The notes under the pieces: generated by a model
Told to the model about the DNA's origin: nothing
The model's input: only the letters and a program-made list of their open reading frames with translations
Databases searched by the model: none
Position numbers and translations under genes: made by a program
Shown here: piece by piece, positions 53,772 through 61,113 of the stretch
How positions within the stretch are numbered: the first letter of the stretch is position 1
Layout of the letters: every line of letters begins with the position of its first letter
Assembly (NCBI GenBank): GCA_023436065.1
Contig: JAEZKU010000024.1
Location: 434,001-498,000 of the forward strand
Length of the DNA: 64,000 nt
Reading direction: 5' to 3'
DNA from: Bacillota bacterium
GTDB lineage: Bacteria; Bacillota; Clostridia; Lachnospirales; Lachnospiraceae

Positions 53772-53902
53772 AGTGTCAAAATGTCACATCATTCTAATGA
53801 TGTATCTATATTACACAAGAACAGCATGTGAAAAGCTTGCTTTTCAACTGCTGTTCTTATGCAATATGTCATGCCACATAAGCTGCATGACCTTTTGACA
53901 CT
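53772..53902. repeat. Structured intergenic element with GTGTCAAAA ends
   Basis: The 355-bp gap after pcrA holds a 131-bp unit: outer arms AGTGTCAAAA (53772-53781) and TTTTGACACT (53893-53902), and an inner hairpin AAGAACAGCA...TGCTGTTCTT (53818-53857 region). The end motif recurs in the palindrome at 14125-14160. It may be a small repeat family or a bidirectional terminator. Confidence 0.6.
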
Positions 53903-54106
53903 ACAGTCCTATTTATGAATAAATTTGCTAATCTTAAGAAATATTATAGTAATGACAAATAATTTGTGCTATACTATAGCCAAAGCAAGCAATTGCCAAT
54001 GCATACCATTTTCTTTATCGTATAAGTAATTATTGTGTATGCAATATTCGTATCAGCATTACAAGGAACTATTGCCTTGTCATAAATATCAGAAGGGAGT
54101 GTTATC

Positions 54107-54373
54107 ATGGGAAACAAACTTGATGAGCTTTTAAGTACAATGAAATTAGGTGATCTGGTTCACAAAAAGGAATGTGACAAGAAGAAACATGTCGCTCTGT
54201 GTGTTCTCGCAGTAATCGGCGGTGTCGCTGCTGTCGCTGCAATCGCCTATGCAGTATACAGATATATGAACCCCGACTATCTCGAGGATTTCGATGATGA
54301 ATTCGATGATTACGAGGATGATACCGAGGAAATGGATGAGGAAGAGACCTCCTCAACTGCTTCGGAAGAATAA
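54107..54373 (+). CDS. Small membrane protein with acidic tail, unknown
   Basis: An 88-residue protein with one membrane helix (VALCVLAVIGGVAAVAAIAYAVYRYM, residues ~28-53) and a strongly acidic C-terminal part (EDFDDEFDDYEDDTEEMDEEE). The N-terminal portion is short and basic, with KKECDKKKH before the helix, so the acidic tail faces outside. It resembles YtxH/DUF4366-like helper proteins but I do not recognise a defined family. AGAAGGGAG precedes the ATG. A clean terminator follows at 54386-54424. Confidence 0.75.
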   Translation: MGNKLDELLSTMKLGDLVHKKECDKKKHVALCVLAVIGGVAAVAAIAYAVYRYMNPDYLEDFDDEFDDYEDDTEEMDEEETSSTASEE

Positions 54374-54385
54374 GCCGGATAAGAG

Positions 54386-54424
54386 AATCGGGTATTGCAT
54401 CGTTGATGCAGTACCCGATTTTAT
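54386..54424 (+). terminator. Intrinsic terminator after the small membrane protein gene
   Basis: AATCGGGTA (54386-54394) pairs with TACCCGATT (54412-54420), with an inner TGCATC/GATGCA stem, followed by TTAT. It lies between convergent genes. Confidence 0.8.
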
Positions 54425-54446
54425 ATTATGTAAAAGGAATGGAATA

Positions 54447-55427
54447 TTATTGTTTGATAAAATCTGTATTGACTAACTCCTGATATTTTGCTCTCACCGG
54501 CAGCATTCCTGCATCCTCAAGAATATCCTGAAGAAAGCTGAAGCATCCTTCGTTCAGAGCCAGATCCTTCTTCCAGGTATCCTGTTCCTGATATCTGGCC
54601 GTCATGATTGCCAGCTCCTCCTTGGTCGTATCAGGGAATTGAGGCTTAATGATTCGTGCTACTTCGGCTGCGGAATGGGAATTCACATATTCCAAGCCTT
54701 TTTGAAGCCCTTTCATAAAAAGTCTCAGCTGTTCCTGCCGGTCTGCAGGGCAGTCATTGCGGATGCATATTACTGTCTCAGGGACTCTCCCGCTCTCACC
54801 GCCAATGGCTGCTACTACTTTCCCGCTGCCCTCCAGCTCCAGTGTCGTAGCAGTCGGTTCATAAACCAGTGCATAATCCCCTTTCCCGGAGGTGAATTCC
54901 TTTGTGACAGCGCTTAATTTCACCTCTGACAGAAGATTAAGATCCGTCTTTAACTTAATCCCATGCTTCTTTAAGACATATTCCAATACCGCCTCCGGTA
55001 GCTTCCCTCCGCCGCCGATCATCACAGTCTTTCCCTTCAGTCGGTCCCAGGTGAACTGCTCCGCTGCCTCCCTGGAAACTAAGAATTCCTCCGCTCTCTG
55101 GGTTAGCTGACCGATACAGATCAATCCATCCTTCGATTCTTTGTTATTATATAAAGTAAGCGGCACTTCTGTACCAAGTATCCCTATCACGCATTTACCA
55201 GATAAAAGGGCATCCTTCGTATTTTCTGCCCCCTGGCCTCCCGTTAGTCTGACATTTAACCCTTCGTCCTTGATATACCCCTTCTCGATCGCTACATATA
55301 AAGGGGCATAACTGACCGTATGAGTAGCTTCCTCTATAATAAAATCAGACAGCCCAGGCTTTTTACTGCAGCCGCCAAGCATAACCATCATAATCAGTAC
55401 AATAAAACCCACACCTATCCTCTTCAT
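54447..55427 (-). CDS. ABC-type substrate-binding lipoprotein (NMT1/SsuA-like), orphan
   Basis: A 326-residue lipoprotein (lipobox LGGC at residue ~20) with the periplasmic-binding fold of the NMT1/THI5/SsuA family: TVSYAPLYVAIEKGYIKDEGLNVRL near the start, LLSGKCVIGILGTE, FTWDRLKGKTVMIGGGG, and DYALVYEPTATTLE. These proteins bind sulfonates, nitrate, taurine or pyrimidine precursors such as HMP. No permease or ATPase gene adjoins it. Given thiC synthesis at 38784, an HMP role is not compelling. GGAGG selects ATG 55427. Confidence 0.87.
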   Translation of the reverse strand: MKRIGVGFIVLIMMVMLGGCSKKPGLSDFIIEEATHTVSYAPLYVAIEKGYIKDEGLNVRLTGGQGAENTKDALLSGKCVIGILGTEVPLTLYNNKESKDGLICIGQLTQRAEEFLVSREAAEQFTWDRLKGKTVMIGGGGKLPEAVLEYVLKKHGIKLKTDLNLLSEVKLSAVTKEFTSGKGDYALVYEPTATTLELEGSGKVVAAIGGESGRVPETVICIRNDCPADRQEQLRLFMKGLQKGLEYVNSHSAAEVARIIKPQFPDTTKEELAIMTARYQEQDTWKKDLALNEGCFSFLQDILEDAGMLPVRAKYQELVNTDFIKQ

Positions 55428-55552
55428 GTTTCCTCCGAAATTCAACTTATTCAATAATAAATTATATTCTGAGGAACTGTTAGTATGAGTATTGTCTGTA
55501 TAGAATTAGACTTCCTATACTGCAGGATGTATCTATTTTAGGATGCATCAGC

Positions 55553-57100
55553 CTATTTTACATAAATAAAATCAGAAAAGTCAGCGGCTCCACCGATTTC
55601 CTTAGTCGCATAGTTGAATAATCCGAACCTGCAGCCCGTAAAATGATCCATCTTGAAATAAAGCTTATGGGTGATGCCAAGTCTTCGCCATTCACCCTTA
55701 TCCTGGTAATAGAAATTTGCCTCATCTATCCCGTCCGTGAAATCAACGGACACCTTCAGGGTTACCTTGCTGCTGTCAATAGGTATTCGGGCGAATTCCT
55801 TACCCGGCTCTTTGTCACCTGATCGGGCAAAGAAGCCTTCGTTCTCTGCTACCTTGGCAAGCATGACAAGATAATATTGCTTCTCCTCCCTGGTTATTGC
55901 AATCAGACCGTAGCACCCCTGAAGAGCACTAATTCCCGCATAGTCCCCACTCTTAATATTACTTGCATCTACCGTGACAGCAGCTTCACATTTCGGATAT
56001 ACTGTCCGTTGAGTTAACGTGTTGACTGCCTGTCCGACATTGTTACTGAGCTTTCCGGTGCGAATACGAAGTACCCCCGGCTGCTCCGTGACAGACCACA
56101 GCTGCTTCTGCGGAGTATGATTCCATTGCCAGAAGCTCTTGAGTTCCGGTCTTCCATTCTGAGGTGTGGAATAACAAAAATTATCGCTACCCTCCAAGGG
56201 CACATAGTGATACTCCGGTCTGGTACTCTTCACAGAAAGGCTCAGAGGAGCCTTTCCGGCTATTCCAAGCACAGGAAAATCCTCTTTCCAGTGCATTGGG
56301 ACCAACACCGGGATACGTCCGACAGCACCGTGATCCTGGAAGAGCATCGCATACCAATCCCCCTCCGGAGTGTCCACGATCCCCCCCTGCGCCACACCGC
56401 AGTCACGGTATCCCAGGTCATCATCAAAGATATCCTTTCCGAAGAATTCTCCTTCCAGAGAGTCAGTAACAAAACAAGCCTCTGTTCTTCTGCCAGGTGC
56501 CTCCACCGGCCAGTGTATCAGGAAGAGATAGTATTTCCCATTGATTTTATACAGGTGAGAACCCTCATAACCAAGCCTTACCTGGGATTTATCCTTCTCA
56601 GTTACGATCAGGCGATGCAAACCGCCAGGCTTCGGTCCTGTGAGGTCGGAATTTAGTTCTGTCAGATAGATATCCGTATTGCCATAGACGATATATACTC
56701 TATCATCCTCATCAAAAAGCAGGGAACAATCATGGTAAAAGCCTTCGACATACTGTTTCCTCCAGGGGCCATGGATATCCTCAGCCTGATACAGATAAGT
56801 CTTATGTGTATCATTTGCCACAAAGCATACATAGAAGGTACCTTTATGGTATCGCAGCGATGCTGCCCACATACCCTTACCATAGATGCACTGATCGCCT
56901 TCCAGACATTGCGCAGGTGTATCATCCAGGCTGTCGAAGACATAGGTTACGAACTCCCAGTTGATTAGGTCGTAAGAACGCAGGATTGCACCACCCGGCA
57001 TGAAGTGCATCGTGGTACTAATCATATAATAAGTGTCCCCCACCCGGATGACATCCGGGTCGGGATAATCGGATTTTAAGATTGGATTGGTATTCATCAT
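55553..57100 (-). CDS. Glycoside hydrolase family 43 protein
   Basis: A 515-residue cytosolic enzyme (no signal peptide). The five-bladed propeller starts with LKSDYPDPDVIRVGDTYYMISTTMHFMPG, containing the base Asp in DPDV; the second Asp lies in HDCSLLFDEDDRVYIVYGN and the acid Glu in GYEGSHLYKINGKYYLF. A C-terminal beta-sandwich (~330-515) is the accessory domain of the GH43 exo-acting subfamilies. Such enzymes release xylose or arabinose from short oligosaccharides brought into the cell. The gene stands alone; no sugar transporter is next to it. Confidence 0.92.
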   Translation of the reverse strand: MMNTNPILKSDYPDPDVIRVGDTYYMISTTMHFMPGGAILRSYDLINWEFVTYVFDSLDDTPAQCLEGDQCIYGKGMWAASLRYHKGTFYVCFVANDTHKTYLYQAEDIHGPWRKQYVEGFYHDCSLLFDEDDRVYIVYGNTDIYLTELNSDLTGPKPGGLHRLIVTEKDKSQVRLGYEGSHLYKINGKYYLFLIHWPVEAPGRRTEACFVTDSLEGEFFGKDIFDDDLGYRDCGVAQGGIVDTPEGDWYAMLFQDHGAVGRIPVLVPMHWKEDFPVLGIAGKAPLSLSVKSTRPEYHYVPLEGSDNFCYSTPQNGRPELKSFWQWNHTPQKQLWSVTEQPGVLRIRTGKLSNNVGQAVNTLTQRTVYPKCEAAVTVDASNIKSGDYAGISALQGCYGLIAITREEKQYYLVMLAKVAENEGFFARSGDKEPGKEFARIPIDSSKVTLKVSVDFTDGIDEANFYYQDKGEWRRLGITHKLYFKMDHFTGCRFGLFNYATKEIGGAADFSDFIYVK

Positions 57101-57296
57101 TGAACCTCATTTCTAATTATTATAGTAAGATTTCTCAATAACATAGTTGCTTAACTATACAGTATCATCATTGCTTACTTTTAGACAATTATATTATTTC
57201 CAGGAATGAGGAACAATGATGAATCCTCTCAGATCAATGATATATTCTATAAAGATTACATACTATGGGGTTGAATGAAATCCTTCTACCTTCAGC

Positions 57297-58055
57297 TTAT
57301 AGTTTTCTGGAGTATACCATCAGCTGTAAATCCTTATACGAGGCTGCTTTCCCATAATAATTAGAGAAGGTCTGTTCTACCTTAAGTCCCATCGTACTCC
57401 ATATCCCTTCTATCTCATCAATGGAGTAGAGCCTCTGTGGTGCCCCGTACTCAATGATCGGTTTCTTAGCTGCTTCTCCATACACAATCGTGTTGTCGCC
57501 AAACAGCATGATTCTCTTCTTAGCATCCCACTCAAATCTGGATACAGATAAAGCAGTCTCACCCGCCTCCCAACACTGTGTCGGGAAATGGTGCTCTGCA
57601 TATTCCGCATTGCAGATATCCATAAAATGCTTTCCACCAGGTTTTAACGCGTTTGAGATAGCCTGAAATATCTTTAAGTTCTCCTCATCCGATTCCAAGT
57701 AGCCTATGGCACCATCCGCTAAATTAAGCACGACATCGTACTCGCCTGAACAATGCAGTTCTCTGATATCCGAATGAATAAACTGTACCTTCAACCCTTC
57801 TGTGTCGGCAGTATGTATGGCATCCTTAATAAATTCTTCTGTGATGTCCACACCCGTAACATCAAATCCGCGCCTGGCAAGAGATAGCGCATGTCTTCCA
57901 TATCCGCAGGCAAGATCAAGAATACGTTCCTTTCCCTTAAGTCTCAATGTCCTCACAATAAAATCAACCTGATTCTCCGTATCCTCAACCCAGGATTGCT
58001 CTTTGATATCCAAACTCCATATTGATTTGTACCAGTCGGCATTTAAAGCCTTCAT
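57297..58055 (-). CDS. Class I SAM-dependent methyltransferase
   Basis: A 252-residue methyltransferase: motif I ILDLACGYGRHALSLA, then RRGFDVTGVDITEEFI (acidic loop), YDVVLNLADGAIGYL (motif II/III) and LKPGGKHFMDI. The SAM site is intact. The C-terminal part (residues ~165-252) has the SVSRFEWDAKKRIMLFGDN strand pattern of UbiE/COQ5-like and Bud23-like small-molecule methyltransferases. Substrate unknown. GGAGG-like spacing before the ATG supports the start. It is monocistronic. Confidence 0.88.
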   Translation of the reverse strand: MKALNADWYKSIWSLDIKEQSWVEDTENQVDFIVRTLRLKGKERILDLACGYGRHALSLARRGFDVTGVDITEEFIKDAIHTADTEGLKVQFIHSDIRELHCSGEYDVVLNLADGAIGYLESDEENLKIFQAISNALKPGGKHFMDICNAEYAEHHFPTQCWEAGETALSVSRFEWDAKKRIMLFGDNTIVYGEAAKKPIIEYGAPQRLYSIDEIEGIWSTMGLKVEQTFSNYYGKAASYKDLQLMVYSRKL

Positions 58056-58214
58056 ATCATCATACCTCCAATTAATCGTTTCATTCGTCTCCCCTCCGCG
58101 GTAGGTATAAACAGCTTATCGTATGCCGAAAAAAATTACTAGACTTATATTTAAAGGTCTGATATAGTATTGAATTAGGTGCGGGATACTTTACGCACCT
58201 TTTGCTTTCTGATT

Positions 58215-58514
58215 TTATTTCAAATTATCGATATGGAAGCTCCAAGGACCTTTTATAGTTGTATATAATTCACTAAAATATATGGTTAAGTTTTTTGCTT
58301 CTGGATTTATATAAAATTCAAACCCCTCTGTAGTGGCTTGGTCATTCATAATCCAGTGGAAATAATCAAGAGACATTTTCTCCATATTTATAGTAAAATA
58401 GCAGATATTCTCAGGAGATTGCGGATCATAATGAGTATCTACATACACTGTCACGTTGTCATCTTTTCTAACAATTTTAGTAATATACTTATTCTCCTCT
58501 AAACTCTGAGACAT
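58215..58514 (-). CDS. Hypothetical protein of the decayed mobile region
   Basis: A 99-residue protein with no recognised domain. It is acidic, with aromatic strands (YVDTHYDPQSPENICYFTINMEK, DYFHWIMNDQATTEGFEFYINPEAKNLTIYF) that suggest a small beta-rich fold. The first codons overlap the end of the primase-like pseudogene by 26 bp in another frame, so the true start is uncertain. GAGGAG lies only inside the reading frame. It may itself be a remnant. Confidence 0.45.
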   Translation of the reverse strand: MSQSLEENKYITKIVRKDDNVTVYVDTHYDPQSPENICYFTINMEKMSLDYFHWIMNDQATTEGFEFYINPEAKNLTIYFSELYTTIKGPWSFHIDNLK

Positions 58515-59200
58515 CCGGCTTGTATCGACAGATGCTTTCTGCTATTTTTTTGACTTCTGCTTCATCCAGTGGAGGATTCAAGCGGGTTTCATTTTCAGCC
58601 ATGAGAGCTTCAACAATCCCACCTTCACTCATACCTCTGCGCCTCATTGTTCCTGTATAGCTTGCAAGGGTACTATTACGGCTACCTTCGGAAATGGTAT
58701 TATCGTTTTGAGCATTATGATTGCTCTGATAGCTGTCAGCCTTATTGCCTTTACACATTGCTTCCATGAGCCACTCAGGAGCCTCTGACGGCTTCATATT
58801 GGGAATACCTCTACCCTTTGGGTATTTTAAAGATATAATGCTGACCGCCACTGCCAGTAACAGCGGTAATAGTATCGAGTAGCTTGCCATGTATATCTTC
58901 TAGTTCTGCCCGTGTTGTATCACCGCCCTCGTCTACATCAATCACCAACCAGCCGGACTTCTCGCCTGTGGGTACTCCAATATTGGCATATGGAGTTTCT
59001 GTCCACCATTTCTTGATTTGCTGTGTATCCGTAGTGGAATTTTTGTACCAGCCACTATAGAGTGGATGCTTACCCTTACTATCGCAGTTCCTCCAAGCCT
59101 TGCAGGAGCAAGAGCCATCCTCACAAATCCAGTGTAATGGCATAACTGGGCTGTTCAGTTCTGCATATTTTAATGCTGCTTCCATTATTGTGATTTTCAA
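58489..59200 (-). pseudogene. Broken primase-polymerase (Prim-Pol) gene
   Basis: Two adjacent reading frames together match a bifunctional primase-polymerase of phage or plasmid type. The 5' part (59200 to 58811) reads the N-terminal domain with PVMPLHWICEDGSCSCK, GKHPLYSGW and WLVIDVDEGGDT; it starts with TTG behind AGGAGGTG. At about 58820 the frame shifts (HYIFKIPKG then stop; the continuation reads GIPNMKPSEAPEW), and ~45 residues of the family appear deleted there. The C-terminal part (to 58489) has RRRGMSEGGIVEALM and NPPLDEAEVKKIAESI, the PriCT-like tail. The gene is inactive. Confidence 0.78.
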
Positions 59201-59221
59201 ATTTTCACCTCCTGTTGTGCC

Positions 59222-59272
59222 AGATAAAATAAGAGCCCGACAAATAGTTTTTTAAACTATCTGCCAGGCTCT
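59222..59272 (-). terminator. Intrinsic terminator
   Basis: Arms 59232-59250 and 59254-59272 pair over 19 bp with three wobble positions; on the minus strand TTATTTTATC follows. It ends the transcripts of the zinc-ribbon and adjoining genes. Confidence 0.75.
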
Positions 59273-59324
59273 ATAGGTGAGTCATCTGCTCCCTTTATTG
59301 CTCTGTGCCAGATCTATTCAATCT

Positions 59325-59468
59325 TCACACCGCCCTTTTCTCTAGTTTTACTGCAAAGACCTTCTTACACTCAGGGCATATGATTTCAATATCTGCTTAA
59401 TCCGCATCAAATACTCTGTGGTTGCAATGAAGGCAGCGAACAATATACATTTTTCTACTTTTTGTCAT
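59325..59468 (-). pseudogene. Zinc-ribbon protein gene with internal stop (Com-like)
   Basis: AAAGGAG-type site and ATG at 59468 open a 48-codon frame with two CxxC pairs, CLHCNH and CPECKK, as in Com-like and other single zinc-ribbon phage regulators. A TAA at 59397-59399 interrupts it between the pairs (VFDAD-stop-ADIEIICPEC). The rest of the frame is intact. Either a nonsense mutation inactivated the gene or, less likely, it is read through. Confidence 0.6.
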
Positions 59469-59499
59469 TACCTTTGTCTCCTTTGAATTTCTCCAAAGC

Positions 59500-59797
59500 C
59501 TAGATATTTGTCATTTCAATCTCCCAGTAGGCAAAGGAGTTCTCGTTATGCTCGCTTGGAACGCAGCCGTACTTGTATCTGTACTTTTCATAGAAAGTTT
59601 TATCATCATTTCCAAGTGATAATCCGGCGCTAACCTCTCTGTCAAGAGTAGCAATCCGTCCTTTCGCTTCTGCATCAAATGCCATCCGATAAGCCATTTC
59701 GTAGAGTTCATTAGGTGCGATTGCTCCATCCTCTGTAGTTGAAAATTCGATAAACACCTCAGTGTTTTGTGAGGCGAATGTTGATTAAATCAGGCAT
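59500..59797 (-). pseudogene. Frameshifted small accessory gene, unknown
   Basis: GGAGGAAA precedes an ATG at 59797 whose frame (MPDLINIRLTKH) hits a stop near 59761. The next frame, open from the stop of the previous one at least down to 59500, reads VFIEFSTTEDGAIAPNELYEMAYRMAFDAEAKGRI and so on (about 85 residues) and has no good start of its own. A single-base slip in a run of A/C at about 59765 would join them into one protein of about 97 residues. Unrecognised; it sits with other decayed mobile-element genes. Confidence 0.5.
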
Positions 59798-59917
59798 CTA
59801 TAATTTCCTCCATTACTATTTGATGTTATAAGTATTTCAAAATTACTATATTTGCAAGTATTAATTAACATTATTTGTATATTTTTCTTTAACACTCATA
59901 TTTTAAAATAGTTTCTA

Positions 59918-59946
59918 TTGAGGTTTTACAAAATTTGAGATAGAAT
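59918..59946 (+). promoter_or_regulatory. Probable promoter of the PBECR3-like gene
   Basis: TTGAGG (59918-59923) and TAGAAT (59941-59946) are spaced by 17 bp, 28 bp before the start codon at 59975. Confidence 0.5.
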
Positions 59947-59974
59947 AAAATTATTAGCAAGCATTGGAGGAAAG

Positions 59975-60379
59975 ATGTCTGATACTATACACTTAAGTGA
60001 AAATACAAATGAAATACAAGTTGTGGGAAATCTCCGACAGGAGATTATCGATTTACTTGGCATCACGCTTGTTGCTGGGGATATTCTCATGTATCCCGGT
60101 GCTATTAAACATATTCAGCGCAAACGTCCTGATGATTTCAGTAAGTATTTTCAGCATATACCAGACATAATTTCTGATCCTGATTATGTCGGAGTTCATC
60201 CTACAGAACCCGATAGCGTTGAGTTTGTAAAAGTCATTGACAATGATGTGCTTGTTGCTGTAAAATTAGCTCCAGAGGGTTATCTTTATTTATCCAGTAT
60301 GTATGCTCTCACACCTGTAAAGGTTCCAAAAAGGCTGAAGAGTGGACGTTTGATTGCAGTACCGAAAAATAAACCTTGA
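59975..60379 (+). CDS. PBECR3-type (RelE/Barnase-like) nuclease domain protein
   Basis: A 134-residue protein resembling the PBECR3 (phage Barnase-EndoU-ColicinE5/D-RelE-like) nuclease domain: IKHIQRKRPDDFSKYFQHIPDIISDPDYVGVHP, VEFVKVIDNDVLVAVKLAPEGYLYLSSMYALT and KRLKSGRLI. In phage polyvalent proteins this domain is part of injected multi-domain proteins, but here it stands alone, as in toxin-type ribonucleases. GGAGG precedes the ATG. No obvious protein antitoxin adjoins; a structured RNA lies 53 bp downstream. Recognition is from remembered family pattern. Confidence 0.65.
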   Translation: MSDTIHLSENTNEIQVVGNLRQEIIDLLGITLVAGDILMYPGAIKHIQRKRPDDFSKYFQHIPDIISDPDYVGVHPTEPDSVEFVKVIDNDVLVAVKLAPEGYLYLSSMYALTPVKVPKRLKSGRLIAVPKNKP

Positions 60380-60431
60380 ATTTTCAATCTCTAGGGTGTA
60401 TAATTTTATAATAAAGAGAATAATATTTTAT

Positions 60432-60562
60432 GGGTTGTTGAGGATCGGAAAGGTTCCCGACACGCTATCGGAAGATAGTTACCAGGTATGCAGGATACGC
60501 CGCCCTGCCGACAATCCAAGAATTTATGACCTCCAGTGTAAAAACTGGAGGTTTTATTTTTG
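60432..60562 (+). ncRNA. Structured RNA with its own terminator, downstream of the nuclease-like gene
   Basis: A closing stem GGGTTGTTG (60432-60440) with CGACAATCC (60509-60517, including G-U pairs) encloses a TCGG/CCGA hairpin (60445-60460), a CTATC-GGAA-GATAG hairpin (60465-60478) and a CAGG/CCTG arm (60483-60507) with an inner GTAT/ATAC. A terminator follows at 60530-60562. The unit looks like a compact four-helix RNA. I cannot match it to a named family. Confidence 0.5.
60530..60562 (+). terminator. Intrinsic terminator of the structured RNA
   Basis: CCTCCAG (60530-60536) and CTGGAGG (60545-60551), followed by TTTTATTTTT. Confidence 0.85.
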
Positions 60563-60565
60563 GGT

Positions 60566-60597
60566 AAAAAAGGTCACACAGCCGGAACTGTGTGACC
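60566..60597 (-). terminator. Intrinsic terminator downstream of the immunity-like gene
   Basis: GGTCACACAG (60572-60581) and CTGTGTGACC (60588-60597) form a perfect 10-bp stem. On the minus strand it is followed by TTTTTT, so it ends the Rhs-tip/immunity transcript. Confidence 0.82.
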
Positions 60598-60745
60598 ATG
60601 TAAATCACTCAAATATGATATATTTATTTGGTACTAGATCTGGTAACCATGCCTACTAGTTTCCACAGCAGAAAATTATCCCTTCATTCGACACTTTTAA
60701 AGTCAGAAGCGCCGTTTTTGTTCTATATATTACACTCATGTTTTT

Positions 60746-61102
60746 TTATATGTCGCAATCTTCATACTGACTTGTTACATATGCTTTGTAATATGCATCC
60801 AAAAATTTATCTGGTAACCTTAATCTGCAATAATCATCAATAATCTGAAGACTTTCTTTGATTGATTTTTCATCACTATTTAATGAACATCTTTTTCCTA
60901 AAAACTCAGTAATAACACCTTCTCCATCACCCAAAACAATTCCCGCACCAAATCTATTATATAGATCATCAAGATTGCATTTGAGCAAAAACGAATCATA
61001 TAAGATACTTGCTACCTCATTTGTCTTTGAATTAACATATCTCATATTAGCCTTGTATCCAAAAAAATCTTCTATCAAATCATATAACTTATCTATGTTC
61101 AT
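60746..61102 (-). CDS. Probable immunity protein for the Rhs toxin tip
   Basis: A 118-residue acidic cytosolic protein with no recognised family. Predicted mostly helical with MNIDKLYDLIEDFFGYKANM, a central GAGIVLGDGEGVITEFLGK turn, and a C-terminal YCRLRLPDKFLDAYYKAYVTSQYED helix. Position just 3' of the Rhs toxin C-terminus on the same strand (11 bp after its stop codon), small size, acidity and a GGAGG start at 61102 all fit a toxin-immunity pair. Specificity is unknown. Confidence 0.65.
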   Translation of the reverse strand: MNIDKLYDLIEDFFGYKANMRYVNSKTNEVASILYDSFLLKCNLDDLYNRFGAGIVLGDGEGVITEFLGKRCSLNSDEKSIKESLQIIDDYCRLRLPDKFLDAYYKAYVTSQYEDCDI

Positions 61103-61113
61103 TTTTTCCTCCA

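Noticed and set aside
54447..55427. Thiamine-precursor (HMP) binding protein reading of the NMT1-like lipoprotein
   Set aside because: Family membership is broad, no TPP riboswitch precedes it, and the organism has its own thiC, so a specific HMP role is not supported.
58177..58200. Hairpin AGGTGCG/CGCACCT followed by TTTT on the plus strand
   Set aside because: No plus-strand gene ends there; the minus-strand genes would read it without a T tract.
60354..60659. 101-codon open frame across the structured RNA
   Set aside because: It runs through the RNA stems and two terminators and has no ribosome site, so it is unlikely to be coding.
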